A stretch of 64,000 nt of DNA from Owenia fusiformis. Taxonomy: Eukaryota > Annelida > Polychaeta > Sabellida > Oweniidae. The stretch's first letter is position 1; each line of letters opens with the position of its first letter. The translations under genes and the position numbers were made by a program. Below, piece by piece: positions 20,509-32,800 of this stretch. The stretch is taken from contig CAIIXF020000004.1 in the NCBI GenBank assembly GCA_903813345.2, positions 13,476,196-13,540,195 of the forward strand, given 5' to 3'. The notes beneath the pieces were generated by a model that was not told where the DNA came from, searched no databases, and worked only from the letters and a program-made list of their open reading frames with translations.

Positions 20509-20555
20509 ATCGGGCGGGCGCCGGCCGATGAAGCGGAAAAATGTGACCCAGGCAT
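20509..20555. repeat. Solo arm of the GGCGCCGGCCGATG foldback family
   Basis: GGCGCCGGCCGATGAAGC...AATGTGACCCAGGCAT matches the right arm of the complete 142-bp foldback at 58947-59088. Confidence 0.6.
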
Positions 20556-21438
20556 TACTCTCTGGTGTAATCCTAAGCAACTTACTTTTCATTACAGGTT
20601 CGAAATCGACCATTTCTCTTAGGAAAACTTGATGCATGCGCATTTGCATAATTCATCTCACATGAATGCTTTTCTCGGAATACAGACACATTGAAGTATT
20701 ATACGAAAATAGAAAACTTAACATAAATGACCAAGATTTTGAGTTTTCAAAATTGGAGTCGGGCGAGGGCGGCGTCTCAGTTTTTTGTCATCAATATTCT
20801 GGGAAAACCATTAAATCAGTCCGATCAAACTTCAAATTTTCACACATGATAGATCTGATTAACTTTTTGACGCCCATCTTGTAGTCAGCGGTCATCTTGT
20901 AAGTTTTTACACACTTCTTGTCATCACAATTCCAGGAAAACCACCTATGGATTCACTTCAAGTTTACACACATTTTACATTTTCAGGGCCATCAGGGCGA
21001 TGTTTGGTCTAACTTCTCTTCCTTATTTCTATTTCATTAACATGTATGCATATGGTAATAGTAATCAACCAGTAGAACTGACAAATCGTTTAGAATCTAT
21101 AATTCTATACAAGGAGTCCAGATTATCTTAAAAGTGATAAAATATTGCGCGGATGTTGGAGAACAAACTTCCAACGAAGGAGATGAGGAAGACGAAGAAT
21201 CAGATAATTTCCTTTTGCCACTATCGATCGATAAAGGTATGTGCACAAATTCTAGTTGCATATATGGAAAAAGATAAATTTTAAACACATTGAAGCTTTC
21301 ATTTTACTATAGGCCCAAGATCACTAAATACGACTCGGCAGTCCATGTCGCTACTTTAACTTTACTGCGGCCAGTTTGCATTTCGGTGGCCATCTTGCAA
21401 GATTCCAAGAAAGTCACTGAACAGATTTACTTCAAATG

Positions 21439-22592
21439 TACAGGGTGTCAAAAAACAACGGCACCCCCTCTCCAGCAAAAAGTACTGAATGTTCCATATC
21501 GAGTCATACCTCATTTGTAAGATAATTTGATTCTAGAGTTACTCCTCAAATTTTATTCAATAAAACTTTATATTAAAAAAGCTACATTGTTTCAAAGTTT
21601 GCTACTTCGGTACTTTGTTTGCTGCTCTGTTACTGGTTAAAGGTCAAATCAAGTGGAACATGAAAAAATTAGCCGGGATTTCAACTGCGCTGGGTTCAGT
21701 TCTGAAAAACAGGGTACAGGAACTGATTGACAACGAAGAGCCTCTTGAAAAAAGATACAGTGATGATATATTTCTGAAGAATGTGAGGAAATTGCTTAGA
21801 TGATTATATAATGCTACACCTTAATCTGAATTTTCATTGAAATCATATTAGTCTAGATAAGCTGCCGTTTGAGTAGCAATTGGCAGTCATACCAACTACT
21901 CAGAATCTGCTGTAAATCTGTAAATGATATTGTATAAAGCTGACATTTTACAGGTACCTCCAGAATCTAATTGTCTTTAAAATGAGTTGTTACCATGTTA
22001 CATTAAGTACTTTTTGCAAATAGAGGGGGGTGTCGTTGTTTTTTGAAACCCTGTACACATATGTTACGTGGTAAGAAGTTCTAGAGTTGATTAGCTTTTC
22101 GTCGTCATCGTGCATTCTGGCGCCCATTATGGAAGTTATTATATATTTTGTCATCGCGATTCAAGGAAAACCAAGTAATTTATTTACTTCAAATTTTTTA
22201 ATTTTTTCATTGCATAAACTTCTAAGTACTTTCCTCATATTCTTCAGAAATGAATCCCCATTGTATCTTTTTACAAGAGGCTCTTTGTCCTTCGGTTCCT
22301 CTATTCCGTTTTCAGAACCGAACTCATATGTTCCGTGCAGTTGAAATCTGGGCTAATTCTTTCATATTCCACTTTTTGAAGATTTTTAAACAGTAAATGA
22401 GCAGCAAACAATGTTCCGAAGTAGCAAACTTAAAAAACAACGTACAGGTAGCTTCTATATTAAGTTTTATTAAATGAAATTTGACGAGTAACTCTAGAAC
22501 TAAATTATCTTTCAAATGAGGTATGACACGATATGGAACGTTAAGTACTTTTTGCTGTAGAGGGGAGTGCCGTTGTTTTTTGACACCCTGTA
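21439..22592. mobile_element. TACAGGGTGT-family inverted-repeat element with an extra internal terminus
   Basis: Left end TACAGGGTGTCAAAAAACAA, right end (inverted) TTGTTTTTTGACACCCTGTA, plus a third terminus of the same type at about 22020-22055. The interior is an inverted repeat (about 21590-21800 versus 22200-22440) whose translated arms resemble each other. This looks like two copies inserted together, or a snapback with a duplicated end. Confidence 0.75.
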
Positions 22593-22599
22593 TATAATA

Positions 22600-24265
22600 T
22601 AAAAGATATTGCTGACATATTATGTTAGAATTGACAAATTAAAAAAGCGTTAAGAAAATAGACAACTGCTTGTCTTGGTATAATTTTATCATCATTCTGT
22701 CCAACATTTTGCCTAGCAACCATCAAGCACTTGGCAAAATTGAAAAATTTGTGGTTTGGGAGAAAAATGTACCATTATAATTAAGTTCAAGCTAAAATAA
22801 TTAATGGGGACTTCAAAAAAATCTTGCAAAGTACTTACAAAAATACAAAAGGGGATGTCAATTTGACCCCCATCCTCCCTTCAGAAAACTGATATGCAAA
22901 TTATTTCACTGGAATAAATGACTCCGCGTATATTGATTGTTTATAGTACGATGGAAATGAATATATTATATATTCACGACCAGCAAAATGTATTCCATTT
23001 AGATTTAAAAGTTCTTTCAAGGCATATTTTACATTTTTTGTTTTTTAGTTTAAGATGTTTTATTCTATTTTTGTAGTTTTATTGTTAGCACTAAATGTCA
23101 AATTCAACATATTTTACGATTGCAGAAAAGCAGACATAATATGTCATTCAGACATGTTGAGATGACCAGATGAAAAAGTCTAGCACTTAACTTAATTTAT
23201 ACATACGCATGCCAGCCATTTTTCGAAGAAGGTGACACATAGCGATTGTGTATGTTTACCGATAACGAGCATTCACACTCTCATCAGAAATACCAAGTAT
23301 AATATATCAAATATATATGATAAGGAGTCGTTAATCATGCGGTTGATACAATAGCCGTTCCAAAGTTCGACAACGCCCAATATTAACTCTCACGAACTCG
23401 TTGATCGATTCGAGCGGATAATAGACCGAATGCAAAAAGATAATCTTTGATTTACGGCAGAAAATATTAAGTATATATATTAATATGTCGAATTTGGAAT
23501 CAAGAAAATTACACCTGAAAATTGTTTACCAACTTTCAAAATTCAATTTTCTTCGAAAATGTATCCGATTAAAAAAATCACAAAATTGAATCTTAATTTC
23601 GTCTTGGACAGATAGTATCTTATTTTAATGGGCATGTTTTAATTTGTATAACGATCAGATACAAAAATTGACATGACAATCGATCCACTTAAACGGTTGA
23701 TTAGTAAATTAAAATGATCTTTCTAATATATCTGCCATGTTATCTGACCCAAATGAGCCATCTTGTTCAACCTTATTTATGATCAGCGCCTTGTTCACTT
23801 GAGCTGAAGTGTTTTGGAGACTTTAATGAGCAGGTTCAATAAAAGGTTTCATAAGAAAGGCAGTTGATAAAATATGAGTAAAAACTGTCACGTTTCTACA
23901 GTGAACTATTCAAAGCAAGCAGTAAATAATGCAGGCGTTTCTTATTCCCTATTTAAGCATTGCAGATGTCATAAAACGCAATTAATTTTTAAGTGGGCAA
24001 TCGGTAGACACTCTTCAAATGTACCCAAAAGATCTATGTGTATGTTGTAAGAAACAAAATATATGGTGTAAAAAGAAAAGGGTGATCCTTAATCAATTAT
24101 TTACTAGAAAATTGCAACTCCACGGAGTAGCAAATCCCAACGAACAATATATAAATTATCAATCTGTAAAGTCACAATGTAATATTTACCAACTACTCTT
24201 ACCTTCAATAAATATTTTAGATTATTGTAGTATCATGTCACCATACTTTCAAGATAACTCTAAGT
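22600..24265. other. Intergenic: nothing recognised
   Basis: AT-rich sequence with no ORF of plausible composition, no strong inverted repeat and no splice-consistent coding block that I could see. Confidence 0.5.
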
Positions 24266-24935
24266 AATGAGGAATTTCTGCTCTAGTCAGCCATTTTAAA
24301 TTTTCAGAGGCACAAATCGGAAAAACAATGCCATAATTGTGATGTACTCTGAAATTCCTTCAATTTGAGTATAATATAGCCGTACTTTTAAGAGATCAGA
24401 AAATAATTGCGAAATCCCGCTTTAGGCGGCCATTTTGATTTTTTGAGTGAGGCCCGAATCAGAAAAACGCTACAATATTTGCAATCTACTCTAAATTGCC
24501 TTTCATTTGAGAATAATAAAGCTATACTTCAAAAACATATCAAAATTAACGCAAATTCCTATTTTCCCAAGCCCCGATTTACGGCCCCTGAGGGTCAGGG
24601 TGAAAAAGCCGGGATATATGTAAAATAGATAGATGTTGTTAATATACTACCAACATTTCAAATAATAATATTTACTATTTTGGTTTAAAATGAAAAGATT
24701 TTTGCTAAAAATCCCCCCCCTTTTTTTAAACTGGCTGTCATCTTGAAAAAAAGTATGCGTAACATTATTCACCAATATACATCTTTCCACCAAATATGAA
24801 GAAAATCTGTCAACTAGATAGTATTCAAGTTATCTTCCGGACAGACGGACGGACTGACTGACTGGCTGACGGACTGACGGACAGACGGACGGAGGGCTTC
24901 ACTAATCCCTACTGAATTTCGTTCGTTGGGATAAA
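24266..24935 (+). mobile_element. Retrotransposon-like tail with diverged tandem units and a GGAC/GACGGACA tract
   Basis: Two diverged tandem units of about 135-140 bp (24270-24405 and 24406-24545), each with GCCATTTT(a/g)A and ATCaGAAAAAC. They are followed by the motif series ...TATGAAGAAAATCTGTCAAC...GGACAGACGGACGGACTGAC (24839-24893) and GGGATAAAAA at 24929. This arrangement is common in invertebrate SINE/LINE tails; the exact family is not determined. Confidence 0.55.
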
Positions 24936-26519
24936 AAGGCATGAACGTTATTGCAATCACTTTACTTTTTGTGGGATATGTAATTTAGGGACTACTGCAC
25001 TTATAATTTTCCAATGCTCTCAAATTCTTAATTTGACATCCTATCTGGTATTTTTATCTATTTTTTGCCCCGGTCACCATACATCCAATTTGAGATCATC
25101 TATAACATTGCCAAACGATGTAATTTTGTAATGAAAAGTACAGTGAAGTAGTAATTCAATTTTGCTTTTTTATTTATTTTATTTCTAATTGTGGCTCGGT
25201 CATAACAAGACAATTTACAGTTTATATACATATTGGCGTTGTTACAACATTTATGGTTGAAAAAATGCATTGCGTTGCGGTTCCACGGTGACCGTTTGCA
25301 TTGTTGGTGGTGCTCCAAATGAGGAGAGGTTTTTCGGAGAGAAAATGCTTTATCCAGAAATTCAGTGAATGAAATAATTATTTAAGAATTTTCATTTTTG
25401 TTACAAAGTTGATGCCCGAAGGTTAGGGTTTTTGCCTTCTTTGCTCGAGAGAGAGACTTGAACTTAATTTGTGCACATAAGTAAAGTTATGAGAATGGAG
25501 CTGCGCCTTAAGAAAAAGGTTAAATCTGAATCTATCAAGAGTATATCACGATGCCTAGTTAAATGTAATGAAAAACACGTAATTGTAGGGTTCGGTTGTG
25601 AGTATGATGCCATTCTAGGTTTAAAAATAGAGATTGAATCAGATTGTTTGATGTAAGGGGAGGTTATTTCATTCATTCATACTTTTGAAAACACACGACC
25701 TTGATTTGATAAGGGTTCTCTTCGTAGGAAGGATGTATGCAAGCTTGTTGCGGAGTGTGCGCCTATTGTCTGGAAGGTGGAATTTACTGAATATATCGGT
25801 TATGTAAGTTTGGGAAGTTCCATTTGTTACTGCAAAAATTAGATTCATGCGGCGGTGAATTCTTGTTTTTTGGGGGTAGCCAGTTTAAGCATTTGAAAAC
25901 TTTCACGGAGTTGGACCCATGAATCCCACCAGTTATACTTATACTTTATCTATACTAATACTTTATCTGATCTTGAATTGTTATCGCCTTGTGTAATCCG
26001 ATACATCTCCACTGTTATTATGATAAATTATGCACCAACTATTACGTGTGCGCTATAGCATTAGCCAATAGCGGTAGTCATACACAAAAATCAATAAATA
26101 AATCCACGTGTTCGCCATGCAGTTGTGAAGTTATATGCGGCATGCTTGCAGTCTGCAAATCCAGGCTTCTCTCTTACAAATAAAACGCATTCACCAGAAA
26201 CATAATGACTTTTCATTATCCTTTTTACAGCATAACTATAAGTGTTTATATGTGAACTGATCAGTCATCAACTTTCTGATATTAAATCGGTTCACTACAT
26301 TCAAATTACTTTCAATTCTATTTAGCAAATAAAACGTTTATCGATTTTGTGAGGGTCATTTTCAGTTTTGCTAGCTGATGAAAGTAAGGCGAGGTAGGAC
26401 TTCCCACAATGCCACTATCAAAGGTTCCGATACTAACTTGCTGATTGGAGCAAAATCAACAACTGTATTACCTCGTGTGTTTGTAACCTAAATTTAGACA
26501 TTGAAAGATCGCGTGCTAT

Positions 26520-27010
26520 TGGTCAAAATCACCGACATAAACAAGCTGTCGGTAAAGCACGTGGCTTTCTCTTTGGTACAAGGCGGTCATATAGAAATAA
26601 AGATAAGTAAAAGAGACCGACTTGGGGCAAAGCTAAGCCGTAGATTATGTCGCAATATTCAAAATATGGGCGTATATAGGTATTAAAGATTGTCAAAAAT
26701 TGAATTACATTTAGTTTTGATTTTAGGGCTTTGAGATGATATATTAGTTTGTCAATTCGCATATTAGGGTTTCATCTAATATGAGCCCAAGGTGTTTATG
26801 ATGATTGTATTTTGGGACGAGCATGTTTCCTAGTTGGAGGGGATAAGCATTTTCAAGTGTTGCCCCTCCATGAAAAATAATATGGGCACTTTTAGTTGCA
26901 TTAAAGTTGAGTTGCCATAAATTTTACCAGTGTTCTATATTATCTATGTCCTCTTGCAGGAATGTCATTTTTTCGATTAAATCATCTTTGTTATATGGAC
27001 AGTAAATTGA
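26520..27010 (-). pseudogene. Degraded non-LTR retrotransposon (LINE) reverse transcriptase fragment
   Basis: Minus-strand translation, with stops and frameshifts, gives LNFNATKSAHIIF, then HLGLILDETL, then LTIFNTYIRPYFEYCDIIYG. These match the LINE RT order fN..K...., LG...d..l, ....iRP..EY....w. Broken by in-frame stops; not expressible as it stands. Looser LINE-like sequence may extend through 25460-25930. Confidence 0.65.
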
Positions 27011-28189
27011 CTTAACCAGAAGTAGTGATAATATGAGTATTAATTACAGAATGCAACACTTTTATTGCTATGTCTCAAATATTTTATAGATTAGAATGAA
27101 AAATGTCAGGGCTTATGGGACAACATTGAGTACCTCTCAATATGTTGGCGTACTATTACAATAAACTATGTATTCAAAATCGTTTGAATATTCAGAACTG
27201 TTTTCAATACGTTTTAAAGTAAACGTTTAGAATCAATCTAGTGGGTGAGATGTGCAACCCTTTATGATGTTATAACAAATTAAACGTACACAATAGATTC
27301 ATATATATCATTCCAGTAAATACAACAGTTTATTTTTTCACAATTTAATGTTAAATTAAATACATATGGAATAAGTGTTTAGCTTTAATCCTACAATCAA
27401 TAGTATGAATTTGCAAATGTCAAGAATACAATTTTTGTCAATCAACCTTTGTTTAAACCCTTTTAAACTTTGGAAACTTAAATATCACAATGTTGTCAAA
27501 TATCAATTTCCAAGGTCATTTAATTGTAAGACTTTTTTCTTTGCTTTGTGAATTGGTGCATTGTGGAGGTGCACTATTGACTTTCCTATTAATCCAGGGT
27601 CCCTTTTCTAAGTACTTATATAACGTTTCTTTGATTATACTGGTTAGTTACATTACAGAGTCATGATGTGTATCAATGATATCATTATACTAAATAGAAT
27701 ACTATGGCAGTCGTAACTTTAACATCTTTAGAATATATGTTATAAAAGTTGGTAGATGTATTGTAATATAGTTCCTCTACAATCTGTAGAAATTACATTA
27801 CAAAGGAACCTGTTTTTCCATTGTCCTTTAAGATTCGGATTAATACAATATAAAAATATCAAGCCATGTTTCATCCAGATTTTCGCCTACCGTTTTTTTT
27901 TATTCATATTTAATTTACATTTACATATTCTTTACACATCTCGGCTTGACATTATCTTGGATGTGTATAGTCTTTTCTGTATAAATATTTAGATAGCTGA
28001 TGCGTGAACATAAAATATTTAATAAACAAGAAGGAGAAACTAGAGAGAAAGGGAAAGAGACGAAGAGAAAGTTAAAGGGTTTGCATAGCATATTGTATTT
28101 AATACATAATAATCCGAAGTTAAATTAGGTTTATGGGGCTCTTTAACTTGCATTAATAGTTATAAGTCTGCACCCAGAAGATTTGAATT

Positions 28190-28800
28190 TAATATTAACT
28201 TTTATGATTTTTATGAGGTATTTTTTATAATCCGATTTGAATTAATTTCTGCTGTTAATTTCTCTAATAGAGTTCGGGAGTTCATTCCATATAATTTGGC
28301 CTCTATGTTTGATGGATTTTTGACCAAAGACTGATTTAAAATTATTGGACCTGAGATCTTGTATCTCTTTTATGGACTCTGCTATTTGCTATAAAATAAT
28401 CATTGAACATGTTGATAGGGAATTCCTTTGGTCTTTTGATACAATTAAATACAAACAAGGCAGCATTGAGTTTATAAACTTCGAACACAGAGGGGTGCTG
28501 AGGGTGTATCTTTGGCACTATGTGATATTAGTCTCAGAAACTGTTTCTGTACCTTTAAAATCATATCCATTAATCGTTTGGTTGCAGTTCCCCATGCAAT
28601 AATACAATAATCTAAGTGACTATATAATGTATAAGCGAATAATAAATTGATTTTAAGGATTCAAAATTTAATCGGTTGTGTACCTTAAATAAGACATCTA
28701 GTGTTTGTGAGATCTTCAAAGTGACATGTTTGATAGTTAGTTTTGTTAAGTCGTTCAATACTACTGTTCCGTATTTTTATTTTCAAAGGTGTGATTCATT
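28190..28800 (-). pseudogene. Degraded LINE: RT thumb and C-terminal region
   Basis: Minus strand reads YSHLDYCIIAWGTATKRLMD, then VQKQFLRLI, then (after a frameshift) NSRVHKRDTRSQ, and finally HRGQIIWNELPNSIREINS. This is the usual LINE C-terminal order SHLdYcii.WG, QK..lR.I, H.y.TR, g..iWN.LP..ir. Multiple frameshifts and stops. It may belong to the same insertion as 26520-27010 or be a separate copy. Confidence 0.7.
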
Positions 28801-28968
28801 TTGAGTGAGTTTGCGATGTGAAAAAAACAAGAATTTAGTTTTGTCCATATTGAGCGATATATACCAGCACTATATACAGATCATGCTAACATTTTATGAA
28901 CATTCATGTATTTTCGAAAAAGTAATATCAAAATTTAAAAATGTGAAACTTTTTGTCCCACCATGTAC

Positions 28969-29378
28969 AGGGGAGGCATCAAAAGTTCGATGTCGGATAG
29001 AAAACTAAATAAATCTAGTTAGGGGGGAGGGGGTTCAAACCCATTTCAGTTTGCTATCCGACAAATTTCAACATTTCAAATTTTTGGCAATTTCGACTCA
29101 GAATGCCTTGGAATGGTTTAAAAAAGATTTACCTGCTGCTTTCTTCGTCAAAATCATTCCAATGGATTCTATTCTATCAATAATTGTTAAAAGCCACAAA
29201 TTACGACAGGAATTAACAAAAACTAGATCGTGTTTAGCAATAATTTTTTAAATTCTCAAACCGGAAGTCAGCGATCAACTTTCATGGTATTTAGTTTTGA
29301 GGGGGAGGGGAGGGGGTCAGAGTCAAAACTAGATTTATTTAGTTTCCGATCCGACATCGAACTTTTGATTCCTCCCCT
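28969..29378. mobile_element. 410-bp foldback MITE directly downstream of the PARP-like gene
   Basis: The left arm GGGGAGGCATCAAAAGTTCG...GTCGGATAG and ACTAAATAAATCTAGTT (28971-29015) is repeated inverted at 29325-29378. G-rich tracts (gggggagggg) lie inside both arms. It ends about 135 bp beyond the stop codon of the minus-strand PARP. Confidence 0.85.
29334..29339 (-). promoter_or_regulatory. Candidate polyadenylation signal (AATAAA) of the PARP-like gene
   Basis: TTTATT on the plus strand, i.e. AATAAA on the minus strand, about 175 nt beyond the stop at 29514. It lies within the arm of the MITE 28969-29378. Position fits, but use is unproven. Confidence 0.4.
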
Positions 29379-29513
29379 AAGTCATATAACATATGAAGCG
29401 TCCATTAGCTAGTGTTTTGACTACAATTCTGTACATGTTTATAAATAAATCTGCCTCTCCCTTTCGAATTTGTCCATTTCTTGCGAACATATATTCAACG
29501 ATGATATATACAC

Positions 29514-29806
29514 TTATTGTCTCTCATATGTTATCAGAAATTCTGGATAGGCCAGGTTTTCGCCATAAAGCACAAACTCTCTAAACAGCAATCGACCTTG
29601 ATTTGTATGTTTAGGTGGCCGATTGACTATCAGAATAGAGTCATACATCTGATGACTTTCCTTACAAGGCTCCGGGCACCCGTTATTGTACTCGATACAA
29701 GGAGGGCGTGGGTATTGTTTGGTTACATCCGCCACGTATATATTCCCCAACAAGGCTCGCATTAAGAACATGTGCTTTTCCCCTTCACTTCTAGCATCCT
29801 TGGAAT
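29514..29806 (-). CDS. PARP14-like: PARP-like terminal exon 20: end of the catalytic domain
   Basis: KHMFLMRALLGNIYVADVTK, RPPC, YDSILIVNRPP, LLFREFVLYGENLAYPEFLI, stop TAA. The Glu in FREFVLY (E1341) aligns with the triad Glu of PARP1 (NEYIVY) and tankyrase (AEYVIY), where vertebrate PARP14 has a non-Glu residue. Acceptor gttgtctacag, phase 1. Confidence 0.95.
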
Positions 29807-32800
29807 CTGTAGACAACATGCATATTATAAAACCCGATCAATTAAAGCGAGGATACTAAAAAAGAACAAGATTCTACACTTTATAAATTGTTGTTAATGT
29901 TGATAATGCTTAACCAATCGTAATACATCATATTCTTATTAGTAACTCGAACATAACTGTATTCCATTTTCTTTTAATTGCGAACAAAGTCAAACTTAGC
30001 CTGGTATTTATTCGACGATACAATACCTGGTCTGTACTAAGTGTTTCTTTCAGTGCACTCGAAGTAGGAGATGAAGTGAACATTTTGCAAATCTTTTGTG
30101 AGTTTTCATGTACAAATCGTTATATGAACTTCAGATCAGGTACTACATCGAGAAAAAACATTTGTGCCCAGCCCAGCGATATTTATTCTTCGATATGATA
30201 CCTAAGTTCTCTTCGGTCAAAATAAGTTGAAAACATTCATACCTGCATATTGATCAGCTTTGGTTGAACTCTCTGCTAAGTACACCCCTTTCCCTGCCAT
30301 CCCATGGATATTCAACCTGCCATCTGGACCCTTGTCAGATATGACTGAAGTGCACATGATACATTTATAGATATAGGAGGGCTCATCAATCGACTGATCT
30401 CTTTTTAACAGTTATACAACATCAAATAACCTGTCAACTCTGAAGATCGAAGATAAAAATATTTCCATGAATGAGATTCAGGTACTTCGGGACCGACAAT
30501 TACAGGGTGTTGAAAAGAACGCAACCCAAAGAAATCGCTATATCTTGAAAAAAACTAGTTCAATTATGTTCATATTTTCAGGAAAGAAAGAGGAGCCTGC
30601 GTATGTATAGCTCCTGTTGATTGTTAGCTGAAAAACATGATGCCTTGGACACTTGCTCAAATGAGGCAGTTGTACTAGGAAAATACGAAAAACGCAGTCA
30701 GGGGTGACTGCAACCGCAGAAAAATTAAATAACTTCCTAACCGTAGTGTTTTGGCTCTTCAAATTTGACACAAATCATCTTCATTCACTGTATGGTTAAT
30801 CTGTTGAGTGAAATCAAAATCACTCCATGGACTTTAGAGTCATGGTCGAAATGGTTTCAAATTACAGTCAAACGCCCTAGTTCAGGCAGACTTAAGAAGG
30901 CATTTTGACCATGACTGTAAAATCCCTAGAGTGATTTTGATAAAACTCCACAAATTCACCACACATTAAATAAGGATAATTTGTATCAAATCTGAAGTGC
31001 CAAAATATAGTGTATTTATTGCATCAATATTCGTAACTTTAATATCTTCGGTTTTTACCCCACGGAGTAAGTTAAACCGAACATAAACAAAACCAGTTAC
31101 AACAAATGGTACCTACTATCCCACATATAATTGACTGCCTTACACAACAAATATGTAAAATGCTTCAAAACTGTATTCGACCCGATCAAATATAAATTTG
31201 ATAAGTATTTTAAATATGTGCGATGCCTAGTACCATTCGTATTGGGTAAACATATTAATTTGTGGTAAACATATTAATTCGTGGGGTAAGTCACGTGACT
31301 TACCGAATGCTTTTATATAAACCAATGTTCACTGTTTTGATGTGGGGTAAGTCACGTGACTTCGACCATGTGACTTGCGCCATCTATATATTCAAAGAGC
31401 TCTTGTGTGATTCTCCAATCGCGAAAACGGATCTTCTATTAAGAAAGGATCGCTTGTAGCCCCATGCCTGTTGTAATGATCTAATAACTTCTCCATTCTG
31501 ATACTCATAGCATCTTTCTGTTTCACCAGGGCTGAGAAGAAATGAGATGTCATGGTATATCATGATGTAACTTCTCAATTTCCTGAATTGTGAATATGAA
31601 TCGTATTCAAATTCTTTTTCATCGCTTGTTTCATCAATAATTTCTACGTCAATGGTCACGTGATTTACCGAATGGTTTTATGCTACATGCAGCATGTGTC
31701 ATTTATGTGGGGTAAGTCACGTGACTTACCCCACATAATTTTATGCGAAAGTACATGGCATTAATTATGTGGGGTAAGTCACTATATGTCCGTGCTATTT
31801 TGTACTCTATGATTGTTCGGTAAATGAACATATTGTTTGGTACTAAAGTGTATTTGTATTCGATGCGTGTTCTAAATATATGTGTCAACCGTCTTTGTTC
31901 GTGTGTGTACATGGACTTAAATATGTGATATTTTACCAAACACTGAATAACATAAACCGCATATACAAGTGCATTTACCGCATAAATAGGTACATAAATC
32001 AAATATAAATGTGTAAAAACAAACACATTTATTACGCGTTTCGAATTATTTTAATAGAGTGGAATATCAAATGGTTGTAATCAAATACAAAAGTGTGAAA
32101 ATCGAATAAAGATGCAGGAAAAATTCCATACCAAAACACTATGATTAGAAAGTTATTTGGTTTTATTGGTGTGGCAATCACCTATGACTGCGTTTTTCGT
32201 ATTTTCCTAGTACACATGTCTTTTGAGAAGGTGTTCAAGGCATCATGCTTTACAACTGACTAACAACAGGAACTATAAATACACAGTCTCTTATTCCCTT
32301 TCCCGAAAAATGAACACAATTGAATTGATATTTTCCAAGATATAGTGATTTTCCATTCGCGTTTTTTCATATTTTCCTAGTACAACTGTCTTTCGAGCAA
32401 GTATCCAAGACATCATGTTTTACAAATAACTCACAACAGGAGCTATACATAAACAGTCTCTCATTTCTGTCCTGAAAATATGAACACATTTGGATAAGTC
32501 TTTTCCAAGATATAGCGATCTCTTTGGGTTGCGTTTTTTTAACACCCTTTATGTCAAATATGCTGAGTTTTTACGAACTCGCACCCCACGGTGTGTCTAA
32601 GTGCCAGTGTTCTTTAATACTTGAAAACGAAGCCATGCCAAATCAAACGATGTGTGTGAAGAGTTTAAGTGTATGTACATTGGCCATTTGATGTATTTAT
32701 GTAAAGGAGTGGTATTGATATGGAGAACTTTTTGAACACAGGTTTCTCTTAAACAAGTCATAAAAAATCTAGAAATTTAACACATCGTCAATTTAACCCT

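Noticed and set aside
21615-21803. 62-codon frame MFAALLLVKGQIKWN...NVRKLLR
   Set aside because: Composition looks protein-like, but it is within the arm of a TACAGGGTGT element, and a diverged inverted copy lies at about 22200-22370 without an intact frame; no recognised domain.
24839-24893. GACGGAC repeats as a possible CRISPR or satellite array
   Set aside because: A short irregular microsatellite of the sort found in retrotransposon tails; no spacers of regular length, and the genome is eukaryotic.
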